Shown: positions 59,201 to 62,086, counted from the first letter of the stretch. The stretch is 64,000 bases of DNA from Trichobilharzia szidati (GCA_944472155.2 OX235279.1:148574199-148638198); one strand, 5' to 3'. Notes: generated by a model not told the origin, from the letters alone. Translations and numbers: made by a program.

Positions 59201-62079
59201 CTTTTCATAAATTTTTATTCGTTGTTTATTTAAATGATCGTATTTATGATTCAGTCTCTGAGATTGATATCGTGAATTAGTCATTAGAACCATGTCTTCT
59301 TATATTTTATCGTATAGTCTATTTTTGAATGATTCAACATACTGGGGGACAACAGTTTACCATGATTGACTAATAAGAGTTATATTCACTGCTGACGATG
59401 AGAAAAGTATTGCCAAATCATTGACAGAAACTGTTCTGATTTCCGTTTGAACATTGACGCACTAAGTCAAACTGAACTGTCCATTGTTTATCATCATCAA
59501 TTAATACTACACGAGGTTTAAACAAAACACTCGTGTTCTACAGGATTAGAGTCAATTCTATCCGGATTACTTATCTAGTGCTTCACTGAATAAGTCACTA
59601 AACTCCAAGTTTTACCGTGAACATTCAGGATTCACATTCAGAGCTTCCTCATCAGTGACAGCTATGAAACTGTCTACCGATATCTTTACATAGCTAAATT
59701 AAAATAAGTATAAGAGTAGAATTCATGCACAACGGTAGGTTAGATTATTTGGTTTAGCCTACAGTGACACAGTATTATTCGATGAACAACGTTTCCAGTA
59801 CAGTTTTTCGCTTATGGACTTAGTAGCGTGGAATAGAGACTAATCGCTTATCAAATAAGCTGTCGTTCAGTAAACTGTTAAATGAAATGACAACTTTAGT
59901 TTAAAATGAAGTGTTGACTGCAATCACTTTAAAATAACATCAAAATACGCAACCCAAAACAACGGTGGTTGGAAAAACTTTTAGTCATTTTATGCATTTT
60001 TTACTAACGCGCCTTCCTGAATGTGCAAATAATTCATATTGGCACCATCAATTAAATGTCTCACAGAACTTCATTAATCTCAATAAAGTTCTAATTATTA
60101 GTATTATTATTGTTCCCTTGGGCTCCTAATGGAACATAGGGCTTCAACTACACGTCTCCACTTGCTTCTGTCTTCTGCTGTACTTTTCACTTGCATCCAT
60201 GTTAGTCCATACTGTTTCAACTCTTCTTCACACCATCTCCTCCATGTCACCCTTGGACGTCATACTCGCCGCTTCCCTTTCGGGTTCCACTCGAGCACTG
60301 GCCTGACGCGCGACGTCACACAGCGGCCTCATCCGTGAGTGTCCAATTCATCTCCACTTTCTTCTGCATATTTGTTGAGCGATTGGTTCTTGTTTTGTTT
60401 GTTCCCATAGTTTCTTGTTTGTGATTCTTTCCATCCATCTGATCTTCAATATAGAACGAAGACAGTTGTTGATAAAGGTCTGCAACAGGCTGTTGGAAAT
60501 ATTGTTTGTAACCCACCAAGTTTCTGATCCGTATAGAAGAACTGACTGACTTGACGTTTGTATTGAAAATCAGAATTTTGTTGTTGATGCTGAGTGACGA
60601 AGATTTCCAGATTGGTTTCAGGTTGATGAATGTGTTTCTCGCCTTCCCGATTCTCGATTTGACATCCTCGTCCGTTCCTCCTGTATTTGAGACAATGCTC
60701 CCTAGATAATTGAATGAAGTAACCTCTTTCAAATCCCTCCCGTTGATGGTGATTGGCACTGGATGTTGCTGCTGCTGTTGTTGTTGTTGTTGGTTGGTTA
60801 TTTTCATAACCTCCTTCTTGTCTATGTTCACCTGCAGTCCTGCCTTTGCTGCTTCTTCGGCCAGTCTGTCGGTTTTCGCTTGTAAGTCTTCGATTTTTTG
60901 TGACATCAAACATAAATCATCTGCGAAATCCAGGTCTTCTAGGTAATTTGCGTCGGTCCCTGTCTTCTCGTTTCCTACTGTCTGACGCATAATCGAGTCC
61001 ACTACAATCAGGAATATCATTGGTGATAATAAGCACCCTTGTCTGACTCCTGTGTTTACTCCAAACGCTTCGCTGAGTTTCCCGTTGTGGATCACTTGAC
61101 ATGTGCCGTTGTCGTACAGTTGTTGAATAAGGTTGATGAATATTTGGGGTACGCCGTAGTACTTGAGTAGCTTCTAAATTACTTCGCAGTCAACGCTGTC
61201 GAAGTCCTTCTCAAAGTCTATAAAGTCAATATTTAAGACAGCTGGGAAATGATCTATGTTATACACTGATTGAATTTACTGAACCCTGTATAATTTTTCT
61301 TCTTTTATGGAATCAGTTTTTTCTCTGTTTTTGTGAGATATTTTAATGGCTTTTGGAAACGAGTTAACGATATATTCCAACTCTGATGCATCTGCTGATA
61401 GAAATTAGCTCACGAAATCAATTTTGAAGAGTAGTGAATAGGCAGACAGGTTAAATGCTGTAAAACGATTTGATGAAGTATAAAGCTTTTGCGCTGAAAA
61501 GACAAGAAGTGAATCTTGCGTAATCTGTCTCGTATCATAATTCGCATCATTGTGTACTCAAATGTAACTATCCTCAGCTGTGTACTTACATATCATGAAG
61601 ATCGAATCATAATTAAAGGTTTCATCCTTGAATCTTCACTGCTCCAATATGTCTTCCTATAAATCCATTTCCACAGTCTCCTCATAGTGAACACCGGTGT
61701 CCTAACATTATATTTCGAATTTTAAAAAAAAAATTGATTCGATAATTATTTGTTTTTTTTGTTTACTTAAATTAGTTTTGAAATAAATAAATAATATCAA
61801 CTGTTTACTGACTAGAGAATCATGCGACTAATTCTGTGCCTTTTAATGTGATTTGTTAAACTAATTGCCATGCTTTTATTTTCAGCGCCCATTTGTCTTC
61901 AAATGGTTTCCAGCTGCAATTTTGGCTGGGACATCGGTGATTCTTACGCGTTTAGTGATTACAAGTGAATATTGGACAAGGCATAAAACACGTGGAGGAC
62001 TAGAAAGCGTTGTATATCGAAATGCCTATTGGTTTCTATTTTTCACGATACTTGTTTTTCCTTCACTTGGAATAACAGG
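11937..62079 (+). CDS. TMEM63: TMEM63 / OSCA-CSC1 family mechanosensitive cation channel (11 exons seen, 3' end beyond window)
   Basis: Eleven exons join in phase to 547 codons: 11937-12044, 13632-13693, 22213-22352, 29113-29161, 38287-38557, 43867-43949, 55380-55460, 55897-56208, 57987-58166, 58951-59113 and 61886-62079. All introns are GT-AG. Family landmarks appear in order: GAPFN before TM0 (about 28-45), ARRAGLDGVAYI (62-73), TM1 (78-99), LSIANL (110-115), TM2 (123-146), an RRM-like cytosolic domain starting NVIMLTGV (213), W.NL and GYRWWLRVIG before TM3, TM4, and FPSLGITG at the start of TM5. The family forms osmo- and stretch-gated cation channels in plasma or lysosomal membranes; here that role is inferred from homology. 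Full-length members are usually about 800 residues, so roughly a third lies to the right. The A/B/C paralogue cannot be assigned. Confidence 0.93.
12045..13631 (+). other. TMEM63 intron 1
   Basis: A 1.6-kb AT-rich intron with GTAAGT donor and CCATAG acceptor. I recognise no repeat or other gene in it. Confidence 0.7.
13632..13693 (+). CDS. TMEM63: TMEM63 exon 2 (second half of TM0)
   Basis: A 62-bp exon between the acceptor CTTGACCATAG and donor AAAAG|GTATGT. In phase 0 it reads VCVGLYFILRKYIERAFVPK, completing TM0 and giving the basic juxtamembrane segment. It ends two bases into a codon, and the T that opens exon 3 completes a serine. A longer frame over this region (13471-13863) is not the coding frame. 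Acceptor, donor, both phases and hydrophobicity all agree. Confidence 0.85.
13866..14420. repeat. Dispersed repeat family C, longest copy
   Basis: Parts of this block recur: its beginning (CACTAGTCAGTAACTGGTG.., TCTAGTCCTTTGTTTGG) at 54.19 kb, its middle (TCACAAGGAGT..GTCACCAA) at 42.99-43.14 kb, and its end (CAATCGGCAGGAAGCC) at 23.25 and 54.33 kb. No coding capacity is visible. The copy at 23.2 kb carries a tRNA-like B box in reverse, so the family may be another short retroelement. Confidence 0.6.
15243..15440 (+). mobile_element. tRNA-like short repeat, distinct head
   Basis: TGGCTTATTGGTCTAGGCG and CAGGTTCGAAGCC are spaced like A and B boxes. The head differs from SINE A and the 3' flank (CTCCCACACAATAGGTGTGG) is not tRNA. 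It looks like a separate tRNA-derived SINE, but it is the only copy I see here. Confidence 0.5.
15849..16083 (+). mobile_element. SINE family A, well-preserved copy with 13-bp target duplication
   Basis: This is the best reference copy. The duplication ACTTTGTACAATG flanks it at 15836-15848 and 16084-16096. It has the head GCGTCGGTGGCATAGTGGTT, B box GGGTTCGATTCCC, and body CTCGCTAAGCCAGAAAT through AACCCCATCCTGTAAAAATA. The 3' end CTTGAAGCCCTATGTTCCAC is followed by GGGGAACGTGAAGGAAATAA and an A run. The precise duplication shows insertion by target-primed retrotransposition. Confidence 0.95.
16440..16690 (-). mobile_element. Penelope-like element, C-terminal GIY-YIG region remnant
   Basis: The minus strand encodes VRHLIDKGHPVEVSQAF, then LLWFAEAITIKRLRPNLC and IQQDSVTNLSLP. 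This is the conserved end of the Penelope-like endonuclease region (HL..TGH.., then R..FAEALAI..L.P.LC.Q). It is too short to be functional and has no partner ORF beside it. Confidence 0.75.
17166..17389 (-). mobile_element. SINE family A, minus-strand copy at 17.2 kb
   Basis: Reverse complement of the family: the tail GTTCCCAGTGGAACATAGGG at the left, the B box GGGGATCGAACCCC and the head CACCGACGC at the right. Near-perfect target duplications GAGATCACATA (17155-17165) and GAGACCACATA (17390-17400) flank it. Confidence 0.9.
17690..18570 (-). mobile_element. Decayed RTE-like LINE 3' region
   Basis: Phrases such as ATCTTCAGTATCGAACCAGTGAAG..GTTGATGAAAGTCTGCATCA..CTGTTGGGAATA parallel the C-terminal coding region of the RTE copies at 24.6, 52.9 and 60.4 kb. 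Frames are broken throughout. Confidence 0.5.
19640..19870 (+). mobile_element. Family B element: tRNA-like region plus hammerhead-like motif
   Basis: A tRNA-like region (GTCCCAGTAACCGAGTGGTC, then GAGTTCAATCCC) is followed at 19788-19845 by GTACCGATGAAGAGTCCC..ATCGACGAAACGTCCGTCCAG. This keeps the order of a hammerhead: CGATGA box, stem II, GAAAC, small stem III, GTC cleavage site. It then has the family trailer CCAGTACTCTCTGG..CAATGGTTCTCTAA. The CTGATGA box is altered, so activity is doubtful. Confidence 0.7.
20280..20480 (-). mobile_element. Family B element, minus-strand copy at 20.3 kb
   Basis: Reading the minus strand gives the tRNA-like block with TTGTAACTGGAAGGTCCTGG and then TATTGCCGATTAGTCCCAAA, matching the hammerhead-like region of the family. 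The trailer follows (AGTACTCTC.., CAATGGTTCCCTAAA). The core is degenerate. Confidence 0.7.
21185..21211. repeat. (AT)n microsatellite
   Basis: About 13 AT units. Similar runs lie at 23676-23712, 31722-31754, 32476-32512, 37287-37304, 48000-48014, 54550-54566 and 58853-58884; a GT run lies at 32366-32383. Confidence 0.95.
22213..22352 (+). CDS. TMEM63: TMEM63 exon 3 (AGLDG motif and TM1)
   Basis: Acceptor GTTAATAG, donor GAATCAG|GTAAAT. The exon encodes SYAEFARRAGLDGVAYI followed by LVMRFRVFQ and a hydrophobic TM1 ending FFMSAES. The GLDGVAY box before TM1 is one of the most conserved N-terminal signatures of the CSC1/TMEM63 family. It enters after two bases of a codon and leaves after one, matching exons 2 and 4. 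Confidence 0.95.
22778..22995 (+). mobile_element. SINE family A, degenerate copy at 22.8 kb
   Basis: GTGGTCCGGGTTCCATTTTCG (degraded B box), AAACCTCGTTAAGGCAG, CATCCTGTAAAACTTCAAGG and CTTGAAGTCCTATTTTCCAC follow the family order with many substitutions. Confidence 0.75.
23215..23402 (-). repeat. Family C repeat with tRNA-like end
   Basis: The block CAATCGGCAGGAAGCC is followed by a region whose minus strand reads TAGCTCAGCGGTAACGTC and GAGGGTTCGAATTTC, spaced like A and B boxes. This suggests that family C is also tRNA-derived. Confidence 0.55.
23865..24078 (+). mobile_element. SINE family A, degenerate copy at 23.9 kb
   Basis: CAGTGGTGCATTACTC, GGTCCGAGGTTTGATTCCCG, AAACCTCGCGTAG and a 3' end GGAAGCTATATTTTCCACTC..AACGTAAAGGGATGG match the family with substitutions. 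Confidence 0.75.
24293..27065 (-). mobile_element. RTE-like LINE, 5'-truncated, split by a solo LTR
   Basis: On the minus strand the copy opens near 27065 with the end of the apurinic endonuclease (HKDIHKATWISPDGYTTNQI). It continues through the linker (HFKRLLNRE) and RT (NWRGVMLLSTPSEIQSDII, then AGFREGKSRSDQIA). The catalytic region near 25.1 kb reads DFADHLCLMS, so the second aspartate of FADD is lost to histidine. The 3' end GTTGAAGCCCTATGTTCCAC leads into an (AAT)n tail at 24.3 kb. Stops and frameshifts are frequent. The solo LTR at 25999-26502 interrupts the linker region and is younger than this copy. Confidence 0.9.
25999..26502. mobile_element. Solo LTR of an LTR retrotransposon
   Basis: A 504-bp block begins TGTTACGACTG and ends GGGGTCTTATCA, with the 5-base duplication GCACT on both sides (25994-25998 and 26503-26507). 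Removing it rejoins the RTE frame as VKRVLEKIKDNAG. TG...CA ends, a 5-bp duplication and the lack of internal coding sequence fit a solo LTR left by recombination, probably Ty3/gypsy-type given the TGTTACGA start. The superfamily is inference. Confidence 0.8.
29113..29161 (+). CDS. TMEM63: TMEM63 exon 4 (49-bp exon, LSIANL motif)
   Basis: Acceptor GTGAAG at 29107-29112 and strong donor GTAAGT at 29162. The 49 bases complete a glutamate codon, encode NQFRRLSIANLGLTD, and end with GT of a valine completed by exon 5. SIANL aligns with the TTIANL/SISNI segment that precedes TM2 in TMEM63/CSC1 proteins. The entry phase (two bases) and exit phase (two bases) are exactly those needed to bridge exons 3 and 5, which do not match directly. 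The tract before the acceptor is only moderately pyrimidine-rich. Confidence 0.87.
29548..29752 (+). mobile_element. SINE family A, divergent copy at 29.5 kb
   Basis: AGTGTCAGCGGTTCATTGTTAG, TCTGGGTTCAACACC, AGATTGGGTATGAGGCTAAC, AACACCCCTGCTACC and AAACCTTATGTCC..GCAAAGGAATAAAAAAAA follow the family layout. Confidence 0.75.
30648..30840 (+). mobile_element. Sm-alpha-like element with hammerhead motif
   Basis: A B-box-like GTGTTCGAGTCTC is followed at 30750-30812 by AGCTGACGAGTCCCAAAT, then GGGTCGAGG, GCACATCCTTGATTCCACTG and CTAG. The order CTGACGA box, stem II, AUC cleavage triplet and GATTCCACTGCTAG matches the hammerhead domain described for the schistosome Sm-alpha repeat. The conserved GAAA is GAGG and one stem II pair is lost, so this copy should not self-cleave. 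The closing tail is AT-rich. Confidence 0.8.
31005..31200 (-). mobile_element. Family B element, minus-strand copy at 31.0 kb
   Basis: The minus strand reads GTGGCAACCGAATGGTCGAC, then TTGCAATCAGAAGGTCTTGG, GTTCGACC and ACTGCTGAGGAATCCCAAAC, matching the tRNA-like and hammerhead-like parts of the family with substitutions. Confidence 0.7.
32515..33635 (+). mobile_element. Jockey/CR1-like LINE 3' part, plus-strand copy
   Basis: Starting near 32580 the frame reads SEINYLGLIHFSDLPWSSHV, FYIKQLKHSGITQPLLLQF, PGLLKKDYVTIRRMLKTVSR and on to a stop at about 33134. This is the RT thumb and C-terminal domain of a non-LTR element. A 3' UTR follows with AATGCTGAAAATTCCAT, then TTTGGAATAAAGCAAATCAT and a (TTA)n tail ending near 33635. 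The 5' half, including the catalytic box, is absent. The terminal frame is open for about 180 codons. The same family recurs at 38.57 and 62.09 kb. Confidence 0.88.
34180..34448 (+). mobile_element. Family B element with preserved left terminus
   Basis: It begins GGTTTGTAAGGATTAGTTTT..TTTACGAGTTGATCACGG, the inverse of the right end of the 50-kb copy, which defines a terminal inverted repeat. The body follows, then the tRNA-like module GTCCCAGTGGCCGAATGGTA and CCTGGGTTCGAACCCCAGTG. The hammerhead-like part stops after GTACTGTCAATGATTGCCAG, where the RTE 3' end abuts. Confidence 0.8.
34449..34735 (-). mobile_element. RTE-like LINE 3' end
   Basis: The minus-strand 3' terminus with an (AAT)n-type tail at the left, then CATATAGGGCTTCAACAACA and CATCTCCACTTTG, matching the 24.3-kb copy. 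Only the end of the last coding region is left, a typical 5' truncation. Confidence 0.8.
35908..36215 (-). mobile_element. RTE-like LINE 3' end
   Basis: (TTA)n at the left, then GGAACATACGGCTTCAGCCG, CGTCTCCATTGCG and CTTCCCTTTCGGGTTCCACT match the other RTE 3' ends. It is 5'-truncated. Confidence 0.8.
36880..37360 (+). mobile_element. Penelope-like element, C-terminus and 3' tail
   Basis: A frame to the stop at about 37132 reads SLILDHLVHTGHKASFEESF, then IIYRLPNKLPKASRYRI and PVLCVQKKQVQPQLLSWP. This is the C-terminal end of a Penelope-like GIY-YIG endonuclease. It is followed by an AT-rich 3' UTR and, at 37305-37354, a hammerhead-like fold, in keeping with the known presence of hammerheads in Penelope-like elements. 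Everything 5' of the endonuclease C-terminus is absent. Confidence 0.8.
37305..37354 (+). ncRNA. Hammerhead-ribozyme-like fold in Penelope-like tail
   Basis: ACTG..GAAG (37305-37314) pairs with CTTC..CAGT (37344-37354) as stem I with an internal loop. Between them lie CCGATGA, the short stem II CGAAGTTATCG, an A-rich GAAA equivalent, a small stem III and the triplet ATC immediately before the 3' arm. This is the order of a hammerhead with minimal stem III. The U4 position is C, which would weaken catalysis. It is called by eye only. Confidence 0.5.
37738..37971 (-). mobile_element. SINE family A, minus-strand copy with 9-bp target duplication
   Basis: TGATTAGAA flanks it at 37729-37737 and 37972-37980. 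The tail GTTCCCCAGTGGAACATAGG, body GGGGTTGCTAGCCTCATGCC and head GGTCGGCGAGCG..CACCGACGCC are complete and close to the 15.85-kb reference. Confidence 0.95.
38287..38557 (+). CDS. TMEM63: TMEM63 exon 5 (TM2 and long hydrophilic linker)
   Basis: Acceptor TTTTGTAG, donor AATCAG|GTAAGC, exit in phase 0. The first third encodes QSGWKVFGLLVLSIALYFLV, the TM2 helix, and the basic exit TWPRRLKICNSW. The remaining roughly 55 residues are hydrophilic and rich in N, D, E and R (for example NTNVNEQNERRTIDDDFEHC). Vertebrate TMEM63 proteins have only about a dozen residues between TM2 and the RRM-like domain, so this linker is much longer. Confidence 0.93.
38574..39790 (-). mobile_element. Jockey/CR1-like LINE, minus-strand copy
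   Basis: The 3' tail (ATT)n and TTTGCTTTATTCC lie at the left, only 16 bases from the exon 5 donor. Further right, the minus strand encodes the RT catalytic stretch (CTDDLTVLVSVTSRPDCSKL, with YADD changed to CTDD) followed by WSKLIGLTLNPYKCQTVNF. The segment between is homologous to the C-terminus of the 32.5-kb copy but frameshifted. The copy is dead. Confidence 0.85.
40533..40740 (+). mobile_element. Family B element, degenerate copy at 40.5 kb
   Basis: It starts TTCAAGTGTTGGTTTAACAG, carries GTCTCAGTGGTTGAATTGTA and GTCCTGGATTCTGTCCC as a degraded tRNA-like region, then a scrambled hammerhead-like part. It ends ..GACCAATATTGAA, inverse to its start. Confidence 0.6.
40811..40999. mobile_element. 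Fold-back (MITE-like) element with 54-bp arms
   Basis: Arms 40811-40864 and 40946-40999 are inverse with three mismatches (GATTTGCAATTAA.AGTGTT.., ..GAAGCTTTCG) around an 81-base centre containing CTGGACAACATCTTCAGCGC. The word TCAGAGAAGTTGATT occurs on both sides (about 40799 and 41031). Divergent pieces seem to occur at 27.6, 35.12, 45.39 and 55.75 kb. No coding sequence is seen. Confidence 0.8.
41965..42200 (-). mobile_element. Family B element, minus-strand copy at 42.0 kb
   Basis: Left: TCAAGTGTTGGTTGGCAGGG and CATCAGTTAGAGAACCACTG. Read on the minus strand: the tRNA-like block GTTCGAACCCCGG and ACTGATGAAGAGTCCCAAAC. The CTGATGA box is present here, followed by an extra AGA before stem II. 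Confidence 0.8.
42310..42440 (-). mobile_element. Family B fragment
   Basis: GACATCAGTTAGAGAACCAT and TGAAAACCAGT match the family trailer; the rest is missing or changed. Confidence 0.55.
42990..43140. repeat. Family C fragment
   Basis: GATCACAAAGAGTGAATGG, ATTGAGCACAGTTTTGATCC and AATGTCACCAACAG parallel bases 14.16-14.32 kb. Confidence 0.6.
43205..43470 (-). mobile_element. Family B element, minus-strand copy at 43.2 kb
   Basis: CAGGATTTCATCATGAGCTG and ACATCAG at the left, then AGTTGGGGACTTTTCAGCAG and the tRNA-like GGGTTCGAACCCAGGACC in reverse. It extends into CTAGGTTCTACCAATTCACG, the family's outer body. Confidence 0.8.
43604..43761. repeat. Family B solo inverted-repeat pair (62-bp arms)
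   Basis: Arms 43604-43665 and 43700-43761 are inverse over 62 bases with few mismatches (AGTATTGGTTTG..GATTGATTGGTTGCAGG..). They enclose a 34-base centre that is the family trailer TCCAGTACTCCCAGG..GGTTCTCTAA. The tRNA-like and hammerhead parts are absent. Confidence 0.8.
43867..43949 (+). CDS. TMEM63: TMEM63 exon 6 (first strand of RRM-like domain)
   Basis: Acceptor TTATATCAG, donor GTGAGT at 43950. It encodes IPNVIMLTGVRSDTTEESPV then REIKTFF and two bases of an aspartate codon. NVIMLTGV corresponds to the RTLFITGLP strand that opens the cytosolic RRM-like domain of TMEM63, and the segment after it to the following helix. Phases fit exons 5 and 7. Confidence 0.9.
44358..44585 (+). mobile_element. 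SINE family A, copy at 44.4 kb
   Basis: GTAGCGGTTAGGATGCTCGC, GGGGTTCAATCCCC, CTCGCTAAGCCAGAAATAAT, AACCCCATCCTGTAAAATAA and the 3' end CTTGAAGCCCTATGTTCCAC. The first few bases of the head are altered. Confidence 0.92.
45810..45990 (+). mobile_element. SINE family A', copy 2
   Basis: CGTGGTTAGGACTCTCACCG and GGGTTTCGATCCCC form the head. The body has GATATCAATGGTCGGC and GGGCTACCGATATC. The tail ATGCTGAAAATTCCATAG, GGTGTGGAATCAAGCTATGA and an A-rich end match the 10.45-kb copy. Confidence 0.88.
46305..46500 (-). mobile_element. SINE family A, degenerate minus-strand copy
   Basis: The left end GAATTCTGAGTGCATCATAG (degraded tail), GCTTGAAGC, AAAGGATGAGATAACTGGCC and AGCTGGGAATCGAAACTGTA followed by GCTGGCGTACACTCTACC keep the reverse family order. 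Confidence 0.65.
47456..47652 (+). mobile_element. Family B fold-back: inverted arms around a hammerhead-like core
   Basis: The left arm CAAGTATTGG..GATTGGTTAGAGGATTTCATCAT and right arm ATGATGAAATCATCCAACCAAT are inverse. Between them is a plus-strand hammerhead-like core (GCATACTGCTGAAGAGTCCT.., GTTGACGAAACAGCTGTCCA, GTACTCCC) with no tRNA-like module. It is the most compact version of the family here. Confidence 0.75.
49165..49530. mobile_element. Two family B copies head to head
   Basis: The left half, read on minus, and the right half, read on plus, meet at about 49349 inside the tRNA-like region (GGTTACAAG|GGTCCCAGTGG). Left: CATCATAAGCTGACGTCAG..GTTTCGTCCTAGTTTGGG. Right: GTTCGAATCCTGGTGGG, GTACTGACGAAGAGTCCCAA, AGGTCTTCCAATGGTTCTCT and GACGTCAGCTCATGATGAAA. 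CTGACGA in the right half resembles the hammerhead box, but GAAAC is preceded by a disrupted stem II. Confidence 0.8.
49838..49885 (+). mobile_element. SINE family A, 3' tail only
   Basis: CTAGCTTGAAGCCCTATGTT, CCACTGACGAACGTGAAGGA and then ATTATTTTATTT. It is a 5'-truncated copy of fewer than 50 bases. Confidence 0.75.
50012..50580. mobile_element. Family B complex: 116-bp perfect inverted repeat plus 62-bp perfect direct repeat
   Basis: Bases 50012-50127 are the exact inverse of 50431-50546. Bases 50126-50187 are identical to 50519-50580. The right half is a complete plus-strand unit: body (GAGAAGTCGTGACCAGTGAG), tRNA-like module (GTCCCAGTGGCTGAATGGTA, CCTGGGTTCGAATCCCAGTG), hammerhead-like core (GTACTGCCGATGATTCCC, GGATGAAACAGCAGCTGTCC, AGTAC) and terminal inverted repeat (CCGTGATCAACTCGTAAAAC). 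GTACTG and CAGTAC can pair as stem I. Perfect identity of the duplicated parts argues for a recent event. Confidence 0.88.
51352..51690 (-). mobile_element. RTE-like LINE 3' end
   Basis: (ATT)n, TTCCCTTGGGTTCCTAGTGG, AACATAGGGCTTCAAC and CTTCCCTTTCGGGTTCCACT. Very similar to the end of the 60-kb copy, and 5'-truncated within the last coding segment. Confidence 0.85.
52238..52699 (-). mobile_element. Penelope-like element, GIY-YIG endonuclease frame
   Basis: An uninterrupted 153-codon minus-strand frame contains CIYQFECTCGHTYIGRTNRS (the GIY-YIG equivalent Y..C.CG..YIG.T), then RASEHIPKWL, SSSIAKHIIETGHTIDVNRS and RILKFVEALAG. In Penelope-like elements this endonuclease follows the reverse transcriptase and directs integration. 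The reverse transcriptase is missing and the C-terminus stops early (GNEKV instead of the usual AI..L.P.LC), so it is a fragment. The intact frame suggests recent origin. Confidence 0.88.
52700..53710 (-). mobile_element. RTE-like LINE, RT C-terminal part
   Basis: The minus strand carries SHKLDDLQ after a broken DFADD-type region near 53.4 kb, then KARYTFINVKSVWKSS and WRWTGHTL-type sequence in shifted frames toward 52.75 kb. It is homologous to the 60-kb copy. Frameshifts and stops are present. Its left end abuts the Penelope-like fragment, implying nested or adjacent insertion. Confidence 0.8.
53817..54060 (-). mobile_element. SINE family A, minus-strand copy with 12-bp target duplication
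   Basis: CTGTTAAGATAT lies at 53805-53816 and again at 54061-54072. The tail GTTCCCAGTGGAACATAGGG, the body, the B box CCGGGGATCGAACCCCG and the head CACCGACGC are all present. Confidence 0.95.
54190..54355. repeat. Family C fragment
   Basis: CACTAGTAACTAGTGTGACG, GTCTGGTCCTTTCTTTGGTG, CTATCAGTCAGG and GCAATCGGCAGGAAGCC parallel 13.87-14.4 kb with the middle deleted. Confidence 0.7.
55380..55460 (+). CDS. TMEM63: TMEM63 exon 7 (RRM-like domain)
   Basis: Acceptor AAATTTAG, donor GTGAGT. The first base completes an aspartate, then TFHPDITVKWIEPVYLVRQL and MELEQA follow, ending two bases into a lysine. It corresponds to TCEVVDVQLCYNVAKLIYL of mammalian TMEM63, a strand and helix of the RRM-like fold. 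Confidence 0.93.
55461..55896 (+). other. TMEM63 intron 7
   Basis: 436 bases, the shortest intron. It contains a decayed piece (about 55.75-55.83 kb, TTCACTGAAGGTGTTTAG..GCCTCTCAATCAACG) possibly related to the 40.8-kb fold-back. Confidence 0.7.
55897..56208 (+). CDS. TMEM63: TMEM63 exon 8 (helical linker and RRM strand)
   Basis: Acceptor TTTATTAG, donor AA|GTAAGA, 312 bases. It encodes NETEIYLQTAIEELETTGKQ, a cysteine-bearing segment STVCCHSLGLCKSKVNAIEV, the helix YNEQLNLLETQINTFKTLGG, and HTGIVFVGVENSEQAI near the end. The last matches GMAFVTFQ..A of TMEM63. The CCHSLGLC stretch occupies the place of the cysteine-rich FCCCEVLGCE segment of vertebrate TMEM63, a good homology marker. Confidence 0.95.
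56221..56290. repeat. (ATT)n(AGT)n trinucleotide microsatellite
   Basis: About 12 ATT units are followed by about 11 AGT units just inside the exon 8 donor. A LINE 3' tail is a possible source, since both LINE families here end in such runs, but no LINE body is recognisable next to it. Confidence 0.9.
57665..57898 (-). mobile_element. SINE family A, minus-strand copy with 9-bp target duplication
   Basis: AATGATGAT flanks it (57656-57664 and 57899-57907). Tail CAGTGGGACATAGGGCTTCA, body and B box (GGAATCTAACCCCGGACC), head ACCACTAACGCACC. Somewhat diverged. Confidence 0.88.
57987..58166 (+). CDS. TMEM63: TMEM63 exon 9 (end of RRM-like domain, pre-TM3 segment)
   Basis: Acceptor TTTCCCTAG, donor TATG|GTATGT. 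It encodes FLSAYTVCPLHVLPIDNTLN, LKWYCKEHRPWRRLYSLKIP and ARLAPPASDLL, ending two bases into a tryptophan that exon 10 completes (DLLW|LNL). This AP.P.D..W.NL box is the conserved pre-TM3 signature of CSC1/TMEM63 proteins. A second possible donor four bases downstream would not keep phase with exon 10. Confidence 0.95.
58167..58950 (+). other. TMEM63 intron 9
   Basis: 784 bases. It includes a short repeat at 58.44-58.62 kb (ACTAGAACCCAGGTAACTAC.., TAGTCACTAATAAGCATCAG) also seen at 43.5-43.6 kb, and an AT run at 58.86 kb. Confidence 0.7.
58951..59113 (+). CDS. TMEM63: TMEM63 exon 10 (TM3)
   Basis: Acceptor TTACACAG, donor GCT|GTAAGT, phase 0 exit. It encodes LNLTSTTYHGYRWWLRVIGV then RLAVILMAFLLTSPVYVLTV, a long hydrophobic helix (TM3), and VNFTGLFDWLGKIA. 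WWLR and TSP are family hallmarks (LRWWLQWLG and TTPS in vertebrates). Confidence 0.96.
59114..61885 (+). other. TMEM63 intron 10
   Basis: 2.8 kb. It carries the RTE-like LINE at 60.1-61.24 kb on the minus strand. The rest is unassigned. Confidence 0.7.
60107..61240 (-). mobile_element. RTE-like LINE, RT and C-terminal part with 259-codon frame
   Basis: The minus-strand frame from 61095 to 60316 includes NTGVRQGCLLSPMIF, the catalytic LDFADDLCLMS, VTSFNYLGSIVSNTGG, SRIGKARNTFINLKPIW and IFNTNVKSV. A CAA/CAG run adds nine glutamines after TN, as in related copies. Downstream are the last coding segment and the 3' end GTTGAAGCCCTATGTTCCAT with an (AAT)n tail at 60.1 kb. It is 5'-truncated: the first RT motifs and the endonuclease are missing. 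The catalytic aspartates are intact in this copy. Confidence 0.92.
61886..62079 (+). CDS. TMEM63: TMEM63 exon 11 (TM4 and start of TM5)
   Basis: Acceptor TATTTTCAG, donor CAGG|GTATGT. It encodes RPFVFKWFPAAILAGTSVIL, TRLVITSEYWTRHKTRGGLE, then VYRNAYWFLFFTILVFPSLG and ITG. It corresponds to QFFPTLLLW..LLESHWTKSG..K.Y.FL.FMVLILPSLGLTS of mammalian TMEM63. It leaves after two bases of a codon, so the next exon must start with one completing base. Confidence 0.96.
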
Positions 62080-62086
62080 GTATGTT

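Noticed and set aside
60316..61095. Cellular glutamine-rich protein
   Set aside because: The frame carries GVRQGCLLSP and FADD and is an RTE reverse transcriptase; the glutamine run is a CAA/CAG expansion within the LINE.
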